A stretch of 64,000 nt of DNA, taken from the NCBI RefSeq assembly GCF_002095475.1, contig NZ_MLFR01000012.1, forward strand, positions 62,001 to 126,000, given 5' to 3'. This DNA comes from Pantoea rwandensis. GTDB taxonomy: Bacteria > Pseudomonadota > Gammaproteobacteria > Enterobacterales > Enterobacteriaceae. Below are positions 1 to 7,917 of the stretch, piece by piece; within the stretch, counting starts at the first letter, position 1, and each line of letters begins with the position of its first letter. The notes below the pieces were generated by a model. The model saw only the letters and a program-made list of their open reading frames with translations. It did not search any database and had not been told where the DNA came from. A program made the position numbers and the translations under genes.

Positions 1-217
1 CAATCTTATGGTGATATTCGTGACGAAACCAGTGCAGGTTTAAGGGCTGGCGACTGATCAGTCTCTTGATCAGCGGAATAAGATGTTCACCGATTTGCAT
101 GCCGAGCAGGCCAACCAGCGCAATGATCGGTGGCGCAGGTGAGTCAACGTCGAGCACCGCGTAAATCAGACCGGCGAGTATACCGACAGCCAGCGAAACA
201 GAATAGGTTCTCAGCAT
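1..217 (-). CDS. XapX domain (DUF1427) membrane protein, cut by window edge
   Basis: The reading frame starts at an ATG at 215-217 and runs off the left edge, so the C-terminus is missing. About 72 residues are visible. They show a hydrophobic N-terminal helix and the family's hallmark SPAPP motif followed by ALVGLLGMQ, which is the core of the XapX (DUF1427) family of small inner-membrane proteins of unknown role. It begins 2 bases after the stop of a paralogous XapX gene, so the two are a tandem pair. The visible part has a charged, histidine-containing C-terminal end, unlike its neighbour. The family call is firm; the function is unknown. Confidence 0.75.
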   Translation of the reverse strand, partial: MLRTYSVSLAVGILAGLIYAVLDVDSPAPPIIALVGLLGMQIGEHLIPLIKRLISRQPLNLHWFRHEYHHKI

Positions 218-219
218 GT

Positions 220-471
220 TCAGCCCGCCTGTTTAGCAATAGGTTGTGGTGAGGCGGGTTGCTGTACGGCAACCGACTGAGTCTGGCCATGGGACGAAAT
301 CCTGGCTGACACCTCATTGTAAAGCAGCTTACCACCCAACGTGCTGCCAATGACCATACCCAGCAACCCAACCAGCGCCACGGCCGGCGGCGCGGGCGAC
401 CGGACCTTAAGCAGCGAGTAGATCAGACCGATCAGCGCGCCCGCGCCCAGAGAAATCAATAAAGGACTCAT
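220..471 (-). CDS. XapX domain (DUF1427) membrane protein
   Basis: This 83-residue protein has two hydrophobic segments (about residues 4-18 and 28-46) separated by the SPAPP turn, then a Ser/Gln-rich polar tail. The pattern is that of XapX proteins, often found beside isochorismatase-like hydrolases and amidohydrolases. The start is supported by an AGGAGG sequence 5 bases upstream. It lies downstream of the hydrolase at 528-1220 on the same strand with a hairpin in between, and upstream of a second XapX gene. Function unknown; a small membrane component of the local catabolic or transport system is a guess. Confidence 0.8.
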   Translation of the reverse strand: MSPLLISLGAGALIGLIYSLLKVRSPAPPAVALVGLLGMVIGSTLGGKLLYNEVSARISSHGQTQSVAVQQPASPQPIAKQAG

Positions 472-480
472 GGGTCCTCC

Positions 481-517
481 TTATAAAAATAACCGCCCGG
501 CCCTGAGAGCCGGACGG
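481..517 (-). terminator. Hairpin with T-rich tail between hydrolase and XapX genes
   Basis: The arms at 493-501 and 509-517 pair over 9 positions with one mismatch, with a 7-base loop. On the minus strand they are followed by a TTATTTTTAT run. The element sits after the hydrolase stop and before the XapX ribosome site, so it may attenuate expression into the XapX pair. Confidence 0.55.
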
Positions 518-527
518 CTAAAACAGA

Positions 528-1220
528 TTAACGAATTTTCGCAGGAACTGGCGCCAGGGTGCGGTGTTCACTCTTCTGGCGTGATGGGGCTTTGTGAACC
601 ATGGTGTAAGCGTAATCAACACCGATGCCGTAAGCACCTGAGTGCTCTTTCGCAATATCCATCACGGCGGTGTAGGTATCTTTGTGTGCCCAGTCACGCT
701 GCCACTCCAGCATCACCTGCTGCCAGGTTACCGGGATCACGCCAGCCTGGATCATGCGCTGCATGGCATAGTCGTGTGCTTCTTTGGTGGTGCCGCCAGA
801 CGCATCAGCCACCATGTAAATTTCATAGTCGCCTTCCAGCATCGCGCACAGTGCAAAGGTGTTGTTACACACTTCAGTCCACAGGCCAGAAACCACGACT
901 TTCTTCTTACCATTAGCCGCCAGTGCATCACGGACTTTCTGGTCATCCCAGGAGTTCATTGAGGTACGCTCAAGGATGTCCTGGCCTGGGAACACATCCA
1001 GCAGCTCCGGGAAAGTGTTACCGGAGAAGCTTTCGGTCTCAACGGTGGTCAGTACAGTCGGGATGTTGAAGACTTTGGCCGCTTTCGCCAGTGCAACGAC
1101 GTTGTTTTTCAGTACCTGACGGTCAATTGACTGAACGCCAAAAGCCATCTGAGGTTGCTGGTCGATAAAGATTATCTGGCAGTTTTGCGGCGTCAGTACT
1201 TCAAGTTTACGATTGGTCAT
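528..1220 (-). CDS. Isochorismatase-family cysteine hydrolase (YcaC-like)
   Basis: This is a cytoplasmic isochorismatase-fold hydrolase of about 230 residues. It shows IFIDQQPQM (family catalytic Asp near the N-terminus), a conserved lysine region and GLWTEVCNN, which carries the nucleophilic Cys. This matches the YcaC branch, whose natural substrates are largely unknown; related enzymes hydrolyse amides or imides. It is longer than E. coli YcaC (about 208), with an extra basic tail. Two starts are possible (1232 or 1220) and neither has a strong ribosome site; I chose MTNRK at 1220. It is divergent from the amidohydrolase operon at 1547 across a region with a strong palindrome, so both may answer to one regulator. 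Confidence 0.85.
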   Translation of the reverse strand: MTNRKLEVLTPQNCQIIFIDQQPQMAFGVQSIDRQVLKNNVVALAKAAKVFNIPTVLTTVETESFSGNTFPELLDVFPGQDILERTSMNSWDDQKVRDALAANGKKKVVVSGLWTEVCNNTFALCAMLEGDYEIYMVADASGGTTKEAHDYAMQRMIQAGVIPVTWQQVMLEWQRDWAHKDTYTAVMDIAKEHSGAYGIGVDYAYTMVHKAPSRQKSEHRTLAPVPAKIR

Positions 1221-1232
1221 GTCATAGCCCAT

Positions 1233-1546
1233 TGAGGTTAGTGTTGCTAAGTTCCGTAGAACGTTTAAACGGCGTAAATTGACAGCCGCCCTGATAACCG
1301 AATAGCGTTATGTTTGCGTCGCTGTCTCGGTGGGTAACTGTCTGAGCGCAGTCTAGGAACCTTTTTATTTTCAGACTATTATCTCTTGGTATAGCTATAC
1401 CAAGGTATACATATCCCTTTGTATAACTAGACGTTCTCCAGATCTCCTGATCATAATTCCGCCATCCCAATATCCTGCTGCCATAGCAGGGCAATAGTGT
1501 CCGCGCTCTTTAATGGCGTTGCGGACAACTCATCTCAGGAGATCCT
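1233..1546. promoter_or_regulatory. Divergent promoter region with an 18-bp perfect palindrome
   Basis: This 314-base gap separates the YcaC-like hydrolase from the amidohydrolase operon. At 1386-1403 lies the perfect palindrome TTGGTATAG/CTATACCAA, followed at once by further GGTATA and GTATAAC elements up to about 1426. Such clustered half-sites between divergent genes are typical of an operator array. The cognate regulator is not obvious; the LysR protein at 7918 is one candidate in the neighbourhood. Confidence 0.6.
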
Positions 1547-3424
1547 ATGGTTACCCTTGGCAAAGCCGACGTCATTCTCACCAATGGCCGATTTCATACC
1601 GTCGATCGTGCAAATCCGATCGCCGATGCGGTCGCCATCCGCGACGGCAAGTTTCTTGAAGTAGGCAGTCTGGCAGAAGTCATGCAGCACCACTGTGAAG
1701 GCACTAAGGTCATCGACCTGAAGGGCCACACGGCAGTTCCAGGCCTGAATGACTCGCACCTGCACCTGATTCGTGGCGGCCTGAACTACAATCTTGAGCT
1801 GCGCTGGGAAGGCGTCCCTTCCGTCTTTGATGCGCTGCGCATGCTGAAAGAGCAGGCACTGCGTACCCCTTCGCCGCAGTGGGTGCGCGTGGTGGGTGGC
1901 TGGACCGAGTTTCAGTTTGCCGAGCGCCGTATGCCAACGCTGGATGAAATCAATGAAGCGGCACCGGACACACCGGTTTTCGTGCTGCACCTGTATGACC
2001 GTGCCCTGCTCAACCGCGCCGCGCTGAAAGTCGTGGGCTATACCAAAGACACCCCTAACCCACCGGGCGGCGAGATCCAGCGCGACAGCAACGGCAACCC
2101 GACCGGCATGCTGATTGCCCGCCCGAACGCCATGATCCTGTACGCCACGCTGGCAAAAGGTCCGAAATTACCGCTTGAGCAGCAGGTCAACTCGACTCGT
2201 CAGTTTATGCGTGAACTGAACCGTCTTGGCCTCACCAGCGCGATTGATGCAGGCGGCGGCTTCCAGAACTACCCGGAAGACTACGAAGTGATTGCTGAGC
2301 TGCACGAGAAGAAGCAGATGACGCTGCGAATCGCTTACAACCTGTTTACCCAACGCCCGGGGCATGAGCTGGAAGATTTTGAAAAGTGGACGGATATGCT
2401 GACCCCAGGTCAGGGCAGCGACTACTTCCGCCATAACGGAGCCGGTGAGATGCTGGTGTTCTCTGCCGCCGACTTTGAAGACTTCCTTGAGCCGCGTCCG
2501 GATCTTGCGCCAGGTATGGAAGATGAACTGGAACGCGTGGTGCGTCATCTGGTCGAACACCGTTGGCCGTTCCGCCTGCACGCCACCTACGATGAATCGA
2601 TCAGCCGCATGCTGGATGTATTCGAGAAGGTCAACCGCGACATTCCGTTTAACGGCCTGCACTGGTTCTTCGACCACGCTGAAACGGTGACGCAGCGCAA
2701 TATTGACCGTATCAAAGAGCTGGGTGGCGGTATTGCCGTACAGCACCGTATGGCGTTCCAGGGCGAATATTTTGCTGAGCGTTACGGCATTGAAGCGACC
2801 CGTCATACACCACCGGTGGCGCGTATGCTGGAAACCGGCGTGCCGGTGGGTCTCGGTACTGATGCGACGCGCGTTGCCAGCTATAACCCATGGACCGCGC
2901 TGTACTGGCTCGTCTCCGGTCGTACCGTGGGCGGGATGCAGATGTATGACGTCAACGCTCGCCTCGACCGTGATACCGCGCTGATGTTGTGGACCCAGGG
3001 CAGCGCCTGGTTCTCCAGCGAGCAAGGTAAAAAAGGCCAGATTATTGCCGGTCAGCTGGCGGACATGGTGGTGCTGAGCAAAGATTACTTCAGCGTACCG
3101 GAAGAAGAGATTAAAGGTATTGAGTCGGTGCTGACCCTTGTCGACGGCAATATCGTGTATGCCGCAGGCTCGTTCAGCAGCGAAGCACCGCCGTCAATTC
3201 CTGTACTGCCTGAGTGGTCACCGGTGGTCAAAGTGCCGGGTCACTATCGCAGTGCACCGCCAACCGCGCAAACCCGTGTGGGCATGCAGCAGATGCCGCA
3301 CCAGTGCAGCGGCCCGTGCGGTGTGCACAGCCACTCGCATGATATCGCACGCGGCGCCAATATGCCGGTATCCGAGGAGAACGCCTTCTGGGGCGCGCTC
3401 GGCTGCAGCTGCTTCGTGTTCTGA
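1547..3424 (+). CDS. Amidohydrolase family protein (Amidohydro_3, YtcJ-like)
   Basis: This metal-dependent hydrolase of the amidohydrolase superfamily (Amidohydro_3 type, TIM barrel) has 625 residues. The metal-binding DSHLH motif lies near residues 65-69, and later barrel residues include HWFFDHAET and GLGTDATRV. Family members hydrolyse C-N bonds in amides, ureas or cyclic imines; this substrate is unknown. A tail beyond the barrel (about 585-625) is rich in Cys and His: C587, C591, H594, H596, H598, C620 and C622, a metal-ligand-like pattern. AGGAGATCCT precedes the ATG. It is the first gene of a tight operon with DoxX (6 bases away), an MFS exporter and an alpha/beta hydrolase. Confidence 0.85.
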   Translation: MVTLGKADVILTNGRFHTVDRANPIADAVAIRDGKFLEVGSLAEVMQHHCEGTKVIDLKGHTAVPGLNDSHLHLIRGGLNYNLELRWEGVPSVFDALRMLKEQALRTPSPQWVRVVGGWTEFQFAERRMPTLDEINEAAPDTPVFVLHLYDRALLNRAALKVVGYTKDTPNPPGGEIQRDSNGNPTGMLIARPNAMILYATLAKGPKLPLEQQVNSTRQFMRELNRLGLTSAIDAGGGFQNYPEDYEVIAELHEKKQMTLRIAYNLFTQRPGHELEDFEKWTDMLTPGQGSDYFRHNGAGEMLVFSAADFEDFLEPRPDLAPGMEDELERVVRHLVEHRWPFRLHATYDESISRMLDVFEKVNRDIPFNGLHWFFDHAETVTQRNIDRIKELGGGIAVQHRMAFQGEYFAERYGIEATRHTPPVARMLETGVPVGLGTDATRVASYNPWTALYWLVSGRTVGGMQMYDVNARLDRDTALMLWTQGSAWFSSEQGKKGQIIAGQLADMVVLSKDYFSVPEEEIKGIESVLTLVDGNIVYAAGSFSSEAPPSIPVLPEWSPVVKVPGHYRSAPPTAQTRVGMQQMPHQCSGPCGVHSHSHDIARGANMPVSEENAFWGALGCSCFVF

Positions 3425-3429
3425 TAGAC

Positions 3430-3852
3430 ATGAAGAGTTTATTCTCTCAGCCGCCCCGCATTGATGCGGGGCTGTTCTTCCTGCGCCTCACCGGCTGCTT
3501 GCTGCTACTGCACGTACACGGCCTGCCGAAGGTGTTTCACTTCAGCGAAGAACTGACGCGTATCGAGGATCCCTTTGGCCTCGGTCCCTACATGAGCCTG
3601 CTTCCGGCTATTTTTGCCGAGGTCATCTGTCCAATTTTCATTCTGATCGGCGTACTCACCCGTTTAGCCTGCCTGCCGATCATCGGCGTGCTGCTGGTTG
3701 CGATGGTGTTTGTGCATTCAGACTGGAGCATCGCAGAAGGTCAGTTTGGCTGGCTGCTGTTAATTATCTTTACCACGCTGGCCATCACCGGGCCGGGCCA
3801 GTGGCGCATCGGTGCTGGCAAGCAAAGTGAGGTGCGCCATGGCGCAGGTTAA
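3430..3852 (+). CDS. DoxX family membrane protein
   Basis: This 140-residue integral membrane protein has four hydrophobic helices (about 12-28, 52-72, 76-94, 101-118) and the FFLRLTGCLLLLHVHGLPK start typical of DoxX/DoxD proteins. The family is variously linked to quinol or thiosulfate oxidation and to redox membrane complexes, but most members are uncharacterised. It starts 5 bases after the amidohydrolase stop and overlaps the next gene by 14 bases, so it is translationally coupled in the same operon. Confidence 0.85.
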   Translation: MKSLFSQPPRIDAGLFFLRLTGCLLLLHVHGLPKVFHFSEELTRIEDPFGLGPYMSLLPAIFAEVICPIFILIGVLTRLACLPIIGVLLVAMVFVHSDWSIAEGQFGWLLLIIFTTLAITGPGQWRIGAGKQSEVRHGAG

Positions 3853-5470
3853 TGACATTAATGACGTCTCGCAGGATGAGGAAAACACGCCCTTGCCTGC
3901 CACGTCGGCCTCGCCCTGGCAACCCTTGCAGCAGCCGGTGTTCCGCATGCTGTGGATTGCGACGGTGGTGTCCAACATCGGTTCCTGGATGAATGATGTC
4001 GGCGTCAACTGGACCATGCTGACGCTCAGCGCCGATCCGCTGAACGTCGCGCTGGTCCAGGCGGCCGCCAGCCTGCCGATGTTCCTGTTTGCCCTGCCCT
4101 CCGGCGTGCTGGCCGACATTATCGACAGACGAAAATATCTGCTGTTCTCTCAGTTGTGGGTGTTTATCGCTGCGGCGACCCTGACGGTTCTCTCCTATAC
4201 CGGACACGTCACGCCGCTGGTACTGCTGATTGCCGCCTTCCTGATGAGCGCAGGTGCCGCCATGAGCTCACCGCCATTCCAGGCCATCGTGCCCGATTTG
4301 GTCGACAAAAGTGAACTCAGTCCCGCGATTGCGTTGAACTCGCTGGGTATCAACATCAGTCGCGCCATTGGTCCAGCGCTGGGTGGTCTGATCCTGTCGT
4401 TTGCTGGCCCGTGGATGGTGTTCATGCTCAATGCGCTCTCCGTGCTGGGCGTGGCCTGGGTTCTTTATCGCTGGAAAGAAGCCCCCAGCGTACAGCGCCT
4501 GCCGCCGGAGCACTTTTTCTCAGCTGTGAAGGCAGGCGTTCGCTACGTTCATGCTGCCCCGGTACTGCGTAACGTACTGGTGCGAACCGTGGCCTTCTTC
4601 GTTTTCGGCAGCGCCGGCTGGGCACTCCTGCCGCTGGTTGCCCGCCGTGAGCTGGGACTGGGGCCGGGTGGATACGGCATCATGCTGGCCTTTATCGGGG
4701 TCGGTGCTATTTGCGGTGCCGTGCTGCTGCCACGTCTGCGTAAGCGTTTTAATGCCGATCAACTGATGGTGCTGGCAAGCTTGCTGTTTGCCGCCACGAT
4801 GCTCGCGCTGGCGTTTGTACGCCACTTCTGGCTGCTCAACGCCTTCGAGTTTTTCACCGGTTTTGCCTGGATAGCCGTACTCTCCACGCTCAACGTCGGT
4901 GCTCAGCGCAGCGCGGCTAAATGGGTAAAAGCGCGCGCACTGGCGGTTTACCTGACGGTCTTTTTTGGTTCAATGACCGTGGGTAGCGCTGTCTGGGGAC
5001 AGCTTGCTTCTCGCTACAGCATTCCGGTTTCACTCTGTGTCGCCACCGTCGGCATGGCACTGGCCTGCCTCACCGTATTGCGCTGGCGTCTCGATAAAGA
5101 TCCTGACCTGAATCTGGACGTCAGTGAAACAGGCGAAACGGTTCCGGTACTGGATATTCATCATGACCGTGGACCGGTCAGGGTGAGCTATGAATATCAG
5201 ATTCGCCAGCAAGATGCGCACGACTTTATCGTCTGCATGCAGGACATGCGTCGCGTGCGCCGCCGCGGGGGAGCCATCAACTGGGCGGTTTATGAAGATA
5301 TTCTCCAGCCCGGCATCTTCGTAGAGACGTTTGTCGTGGGTTCCTGGATGGAACATTTGCGCCAGCTTGAGCGTTACACCATGAACGACCAGAAGATACA
5401 GACTCGCGTTTATGCCTTCCATCAGGGAGAGCAAATGCCCGTCGCACGCTATCTGGTTGCACCTGAGTAA
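3839..5470 (+). CDS. MFS transporter (MFS_3/EntS-like) with soluble C-terminal domain
   Basis: This is a 543-residue major facilitator of the MFS_3 (transmembrane secretion effector, EntS-like) type. The N-terminus has the helix-1 signature MLWIATVVSNIGSWM and then FALPSGVLADIIDRRK, the loop 2-3 motif; about 12 helices reach residue 420. A soluble domain of about 110 residues follows (from HHDRGPVRVSYEY), resembling the small ferredoxin-like monooxygenase fold found at the end of this family. The start at 3839 is chosen because GAGG lies 6 bases upstream; a longer frame exists but overlaps DoxX more. An efflux role is inferred from family and operon position. Confidence 0.85.
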   Translation: MAQVNDINDVSQDEENTPLPATSASPWQPLQQPVFRMLWIATVVSNIGSWMNDVGVNWTMLTLSADPLNVALVQAAASLPMFLFALPSGVLADIIDRRKYLLFSQLWVFIAAATLTVLSYTGHVTPLVLLIAAFLMSAGAAMSSPPFQAIVPDLVDKSELSPAIALNSLGINISRAIGPALGGLILSFAGPWMVFMLNALSVLGVAWVLYRWKEAPSVQRLPPEHFFSAVKAGVRYVHAAPVLRNVLVRTVAFFVFGSAGWALLPLVARRELGLGPGGYGIMLAFIGVGAICGAVLLPRLRKRFNADQLMVLASLLFAATMLALAFVRHFWLLNAFEFFTGFAWIAVLSTLNVGAQRSAAKWVKARALAVYLTVFFGSMTVGSAVWGQLASRYSIPVSLCVATVGMALACLTVLRWRLDKDPDLNLDVSETGETVPVLDIHHDRGPVRVSYEYQIRQQDAHDFIVCMQDMRRVRRRGGAINWAVYEDILQPGIFVETFVVGSWMEHLRQLERYTMNDQKIQTRVYAFHQGEQMPVARYLVAPE

Positions 5471-5504
5471 TGAATAAGTTCACTTCAACTGCAAGGAAAA
5501 CACC

Positions 5505-6326
5505 ATGAGTACAATTAAAACCGCTGACGGTACGCAGATTTATTTTAAAGATTGGGGAAAAGGTAAGCCGGTGCTGTTCAGCCACGGCTGGCCGCTGGAT
5601 GCAGATATGTGGGACAGTCAGCTGAACTTCCTGGCTGAGAATGGTTATCGCGTGATCGCTTTCGACCGCCGTGGCTTTGGTCGCTCAGATCAGCCCTGGA
5701 CAGGCTACGACTACGATACTTTCGCTTCAGATATTAACGATTTGATCACCTGTCTTGATCTGCAGAACGTGACGCTGGTTGGCTTCTCCATGGGCGGCGG
5801 TGATGTCACGCGCTATATCAATAATTACGGCACAGCACGTGTAGACGGTCTGGTTCTGTTGGGCGCGGTCACGCCAATTTTCGGGCAGTCAGATAGCTAC
5901 CCTGCCGGTGTTGATCAGTCGGTGTTCGCGGGGATCCTCGCTGGTCTGCGTAAAGATCGCGCACAGTTCATCAGTGACTTCGCCGCGCCGTTTTACGGCA
6001 CCAACGCAGGACAGACGGTATCAGCAGGCGTTCTGACCCAGACGCTGAATATTGCGCTGCTCGCCTCGCTCAAGGGCACGCTGGACTGCGTAACGGCCTT
6101 TTCCACCACGGATTTCCGCCCGGACATGGCAAAAATCGACGTGCCAGCCCTGGTGATTCATGGCAGCAACGACCAGGTCGTGCCCTTTGAAACCACCGGC
6201 AAACTGGCGGCAGAGATGATTGAAGGCGCACAGCTGAAGGTCTATGACAATGCGCCGCACGGCTTTGCGGTGACGCATGCCGAACAGCTGAATGCCGATC
6301 TGCTGGCGTTCCTGAAATCGTTGTAA
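5505..6326 (+). CDS. Alpha/beta hydrolase, non-heme chloroperoxidase-like
   Basis: This cytoplasmic alpha/beta-hydrolase has 273 residues, the usual size of bacterial cofactor-free haloperoxidases and esterases. The nucleophile elbow GFSMGGG gives Ser95; the acid is Asp223 (HGSNDQVVP) and the base His252 (APHGF). The oxyanion region SHGWPLDADMW is also typical. In vivo such enzymes are usually esterases or perhydrolases. It lies 34 bases after the MFS gene with its own AAGGAA ribosome site and is the last gene of the 1547-6326 operon. A strong terminator follows. Confidence 0.88.
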   Translation: MSTIKTADGTQIYFKDWGKGKPVLFSHGWPLDADMWDSQLNFLAENGYRVIAFDRRGFGRSDQPWTGYDYDTFASDINDLITCLDLQNVTLVGFSMGGGDVTRYINNYGTARVDGLVLLGAVTPIFGQSDSYPAGVDQSVFAGILAGLRKDRAQFISDFAAPFYGTNAGQTVSAGVLTQTLNIALLASLKGTLDCVTAFSTTDFRPDMAKIDVPALVIHGSNDQVVPFETTGKLAAEMIEGAQLKVYDNAPHGFAVTHAEQLNADLLAFLKSL

Positions 6327-6379
6327 GCGTTAAAAAACTGAAGCATAAATTAGCCGGCCCTCGTGGCTGGCCATAAAAA

Positions 6380-6409
6380 AAACAGCCACACATCACTTTA
6401 TGGCTGTTT
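6380..6409 (+). terminator. Rho-independent terminator after the alpha/beta hydrolase
   Basis: The stem AAACAGCCA / TGGCTGTTT has 9 perfect pairs around a 12-base loop, preceded by an A run and ending in TTT. It lies between convergent genes and can work in both directions. Confidence 0.75.
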
Positions 6410-6429
6410 GAAAGAAGACTAAGGGACTT

Positions 6430-6456
6430 GACCGACTTTCCAGCCGGTCTTTTTTT
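6430..6456 (+). terminator. Second hairpin with seven T bases
   Basis: GACCG pairs with CGGTC across a 10-base loop and is followed by TTTTTTT just before the pirin stop codon. It probably backs up the terminator at 6380-6409 for plus-strand transcripts. Confidence 0.55.
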
Positions 6457-6459
6457 GGC

Positions 6460-7185
6460 TTATCGCGTTGGATGGTTAACCTCGATCGGACGCAGGTCAA
6501 ACAGCAGCACTTCAGCCTCCTTGCCGTCAGAGAAGGTCAGTTCGCTTTCATTGCGAACGCGGGCACCATCTCCCTCACCGAAAGTGACACCGTTTACCGT
6601 AATACTGCCCCGTGCAACATGAATGTAAGCGTAACGGTTTTCCGGCAGTGAGATTGTCTGCTGCTCCCCACCATCAAACAGTCCGGCAAAAATGCGCACG
6701 TCCTGCTTTATTTTCAGTGAAGCCTCTGCACCATCCGGCGAAATGATGAGTTTGAACTGTCCGCGCTTCTCTCCATCCGCGACGCTCACCTGCTGATAAC
6801 CGGGCGCCGTGCCCTTCTCGGCGGGTACCACCCAGATCTGCAGGAAGTGAACCCCTGCTTCTTTTGCGTTGTTGAACTCACTGTGGGTCACCCCGGAGCC
6901 TGCGCTCATGAGCTGGACATCTCCCGGGACGATAACGGAACCGGTGCCCATCGAATCCTTGTGAGCCAGCGATCCGTCCAGCACATAGGAGATGATCTCC
7001 ATATTGCTGTGTGGGTGAGCGCCAAAGCCACGTCCGCCCGAAACCCGGTCGTCATTGATGACCAGAAGGTCAGAGAATCCGGTCTGCTTCGGGTCCCAGT
7101 AATTCGCAAAAGAAAACGTATGGCGTGAGCGTAACCAGCCGTGGTCGCCGAGCCCGCGGGCGTCTGAGAGTCTTTGTTCGATCAT
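6460..7185 (-). CDS. Pirin family protein (YhaK/YhhW-like bicupin)
   Basis: This pirin-family bicupin has about 241 residues. It opens with DARGLGDHGWLRSRHTFSF and has the cupin metal-site region GFGAHPHSNMEIISYVLDG followed by SAGSGVTHSEFN, so the His/His/His/Glu iron-binding set of pirins is present. Related enterobacterial proteins have quercetinase activity (YhhW) or act as redox-sensitive markers (YhaK). The start at 7185 is preferred because GGAG lies 9 bases upstream; an upstream frame to 7269 has no ribosome site. It stands alone between a convergent terminator and a GNAT gene. Confidence 0.88.
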   Translation of the reverse strand: MIEQRLSDARGLGDHGWLRSRHTFSFANYWDPKQTGFSDLLVINDDRVSGGRGFGAHPHSNMEIISYVLDGSLAHKDSMGTGSVIVPGDVQLMSAGSGVTHSEFNNAKEAGVHFLQIWVVPAEKGTAPGYQQVSVADGEKRGQFKLIISPDGAEASLKIKQDVRIFAGLFDGGEQQTISLPENRYAYIHVARGSITVNGVTFGEGDGARVRNESELTFSDGKEAEVLLFDLRPIEVNHPTR

Positions 7186-7333
7186 GATGGTCATCTCCAT
7201 TATTGATTGTTGGGAGCGAGTATTCGCTGCCGATGGAGTAAAATTAACGTAAACAAAATCGACCATCAATGACGTTAAATTGTAATTACTGTCTCATTTT
7301 AGTGGACAATTTACAGCAAGCCCGCTCGCCATG

Positions 7334-7822
7334 TCAGTTAATGATCTGAGACGCGAACCTTTCCAGAGCCGGGCCATCCAGTCGATATCGCACCCATTCA
7401 TTCAGGGGGAGCGCATCAATACTGTTGTAAAAATCTTTGGCTGATTTATCCCATTCCAGCGCATTCCATTCGATGCGGCTGCAGCGTCTGCTGACAGCCA
7501 GCTGAGCGATAAACTGAAGCATCGCCTTGCCCGCTCCCCGTCCCCGGTAATCAGGCGTGAAGTAAAGATCGTCCATGTTCAGGCTGTGCCGGCCAAGCCA
7601 GGTGGAGTAGCTGTGAGAAATAACCGCATATCCAGCGATAATGCCCTCAATTTCGCAAATATAGGCTTCGGCATTGGTGTCCTCTGCAAACAGAGTGGTT
7701 CTGATTTCTTCCACACCGGGAATGGCGTCGGGTGGTGCTTCTCGGTATACCGACAATCCATTGATCATATTGTAAATAGCATCGGTATCGTCCGGGACTG
7801 CTTTCCGGATAGCCACACTCAT
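7334..7822 (-). CDS. GNAT family N-acetyltransferase
   Basis: The 162-residue protein has the GNAT fold. The acetyl-CoA pyrophosphate loop is visible as DYRGRGAGKAMLQ, preceded by the LNMDDLYFTPDYRG beta4 strand. Size and sequence resemble diamine/spermidine-type or general small-molecule acetyltransferases. The N-terminal IRKAVPDDTDAIYNMI is the usual GNAT opening. The start at 7822 has only a weak ribosome site. It is divergent from a LysR regulator 95 bases away. The substrate cannot be assigned. Confidence 0.85.
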   Translation of the reverse strand: MSVAIRKAVPDDTDAIYNMINGLSVYREAPPDAIPGVEEIRTTLFAEDTNAEAYICEIEGIIAGYAVISHSYSTWLGRHSLNMDDLYFTPDYRGRGAGKAMLQFIAQLAVSRRCSRIEWNALEWDKSAKDFYNSIDALPLNEWVRYRLDGPALERFASQIIN

Positions 7823-7917
7823 AAACGTGTCTCTGTTATGCGAGATTTGAAGGTTGTCATGATAATCGGTATCTTAAAATGAATTAAGTGCAATAAAATC
7901 AATGGTAGGTGAATTTC

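Noticed and set aside
2168..3025. 285-residue minus-strand ORF inside the amidohydrolase
   Set aside because: It is antisense to a well-supported gene, has no ribosome site and no recognisable domain.
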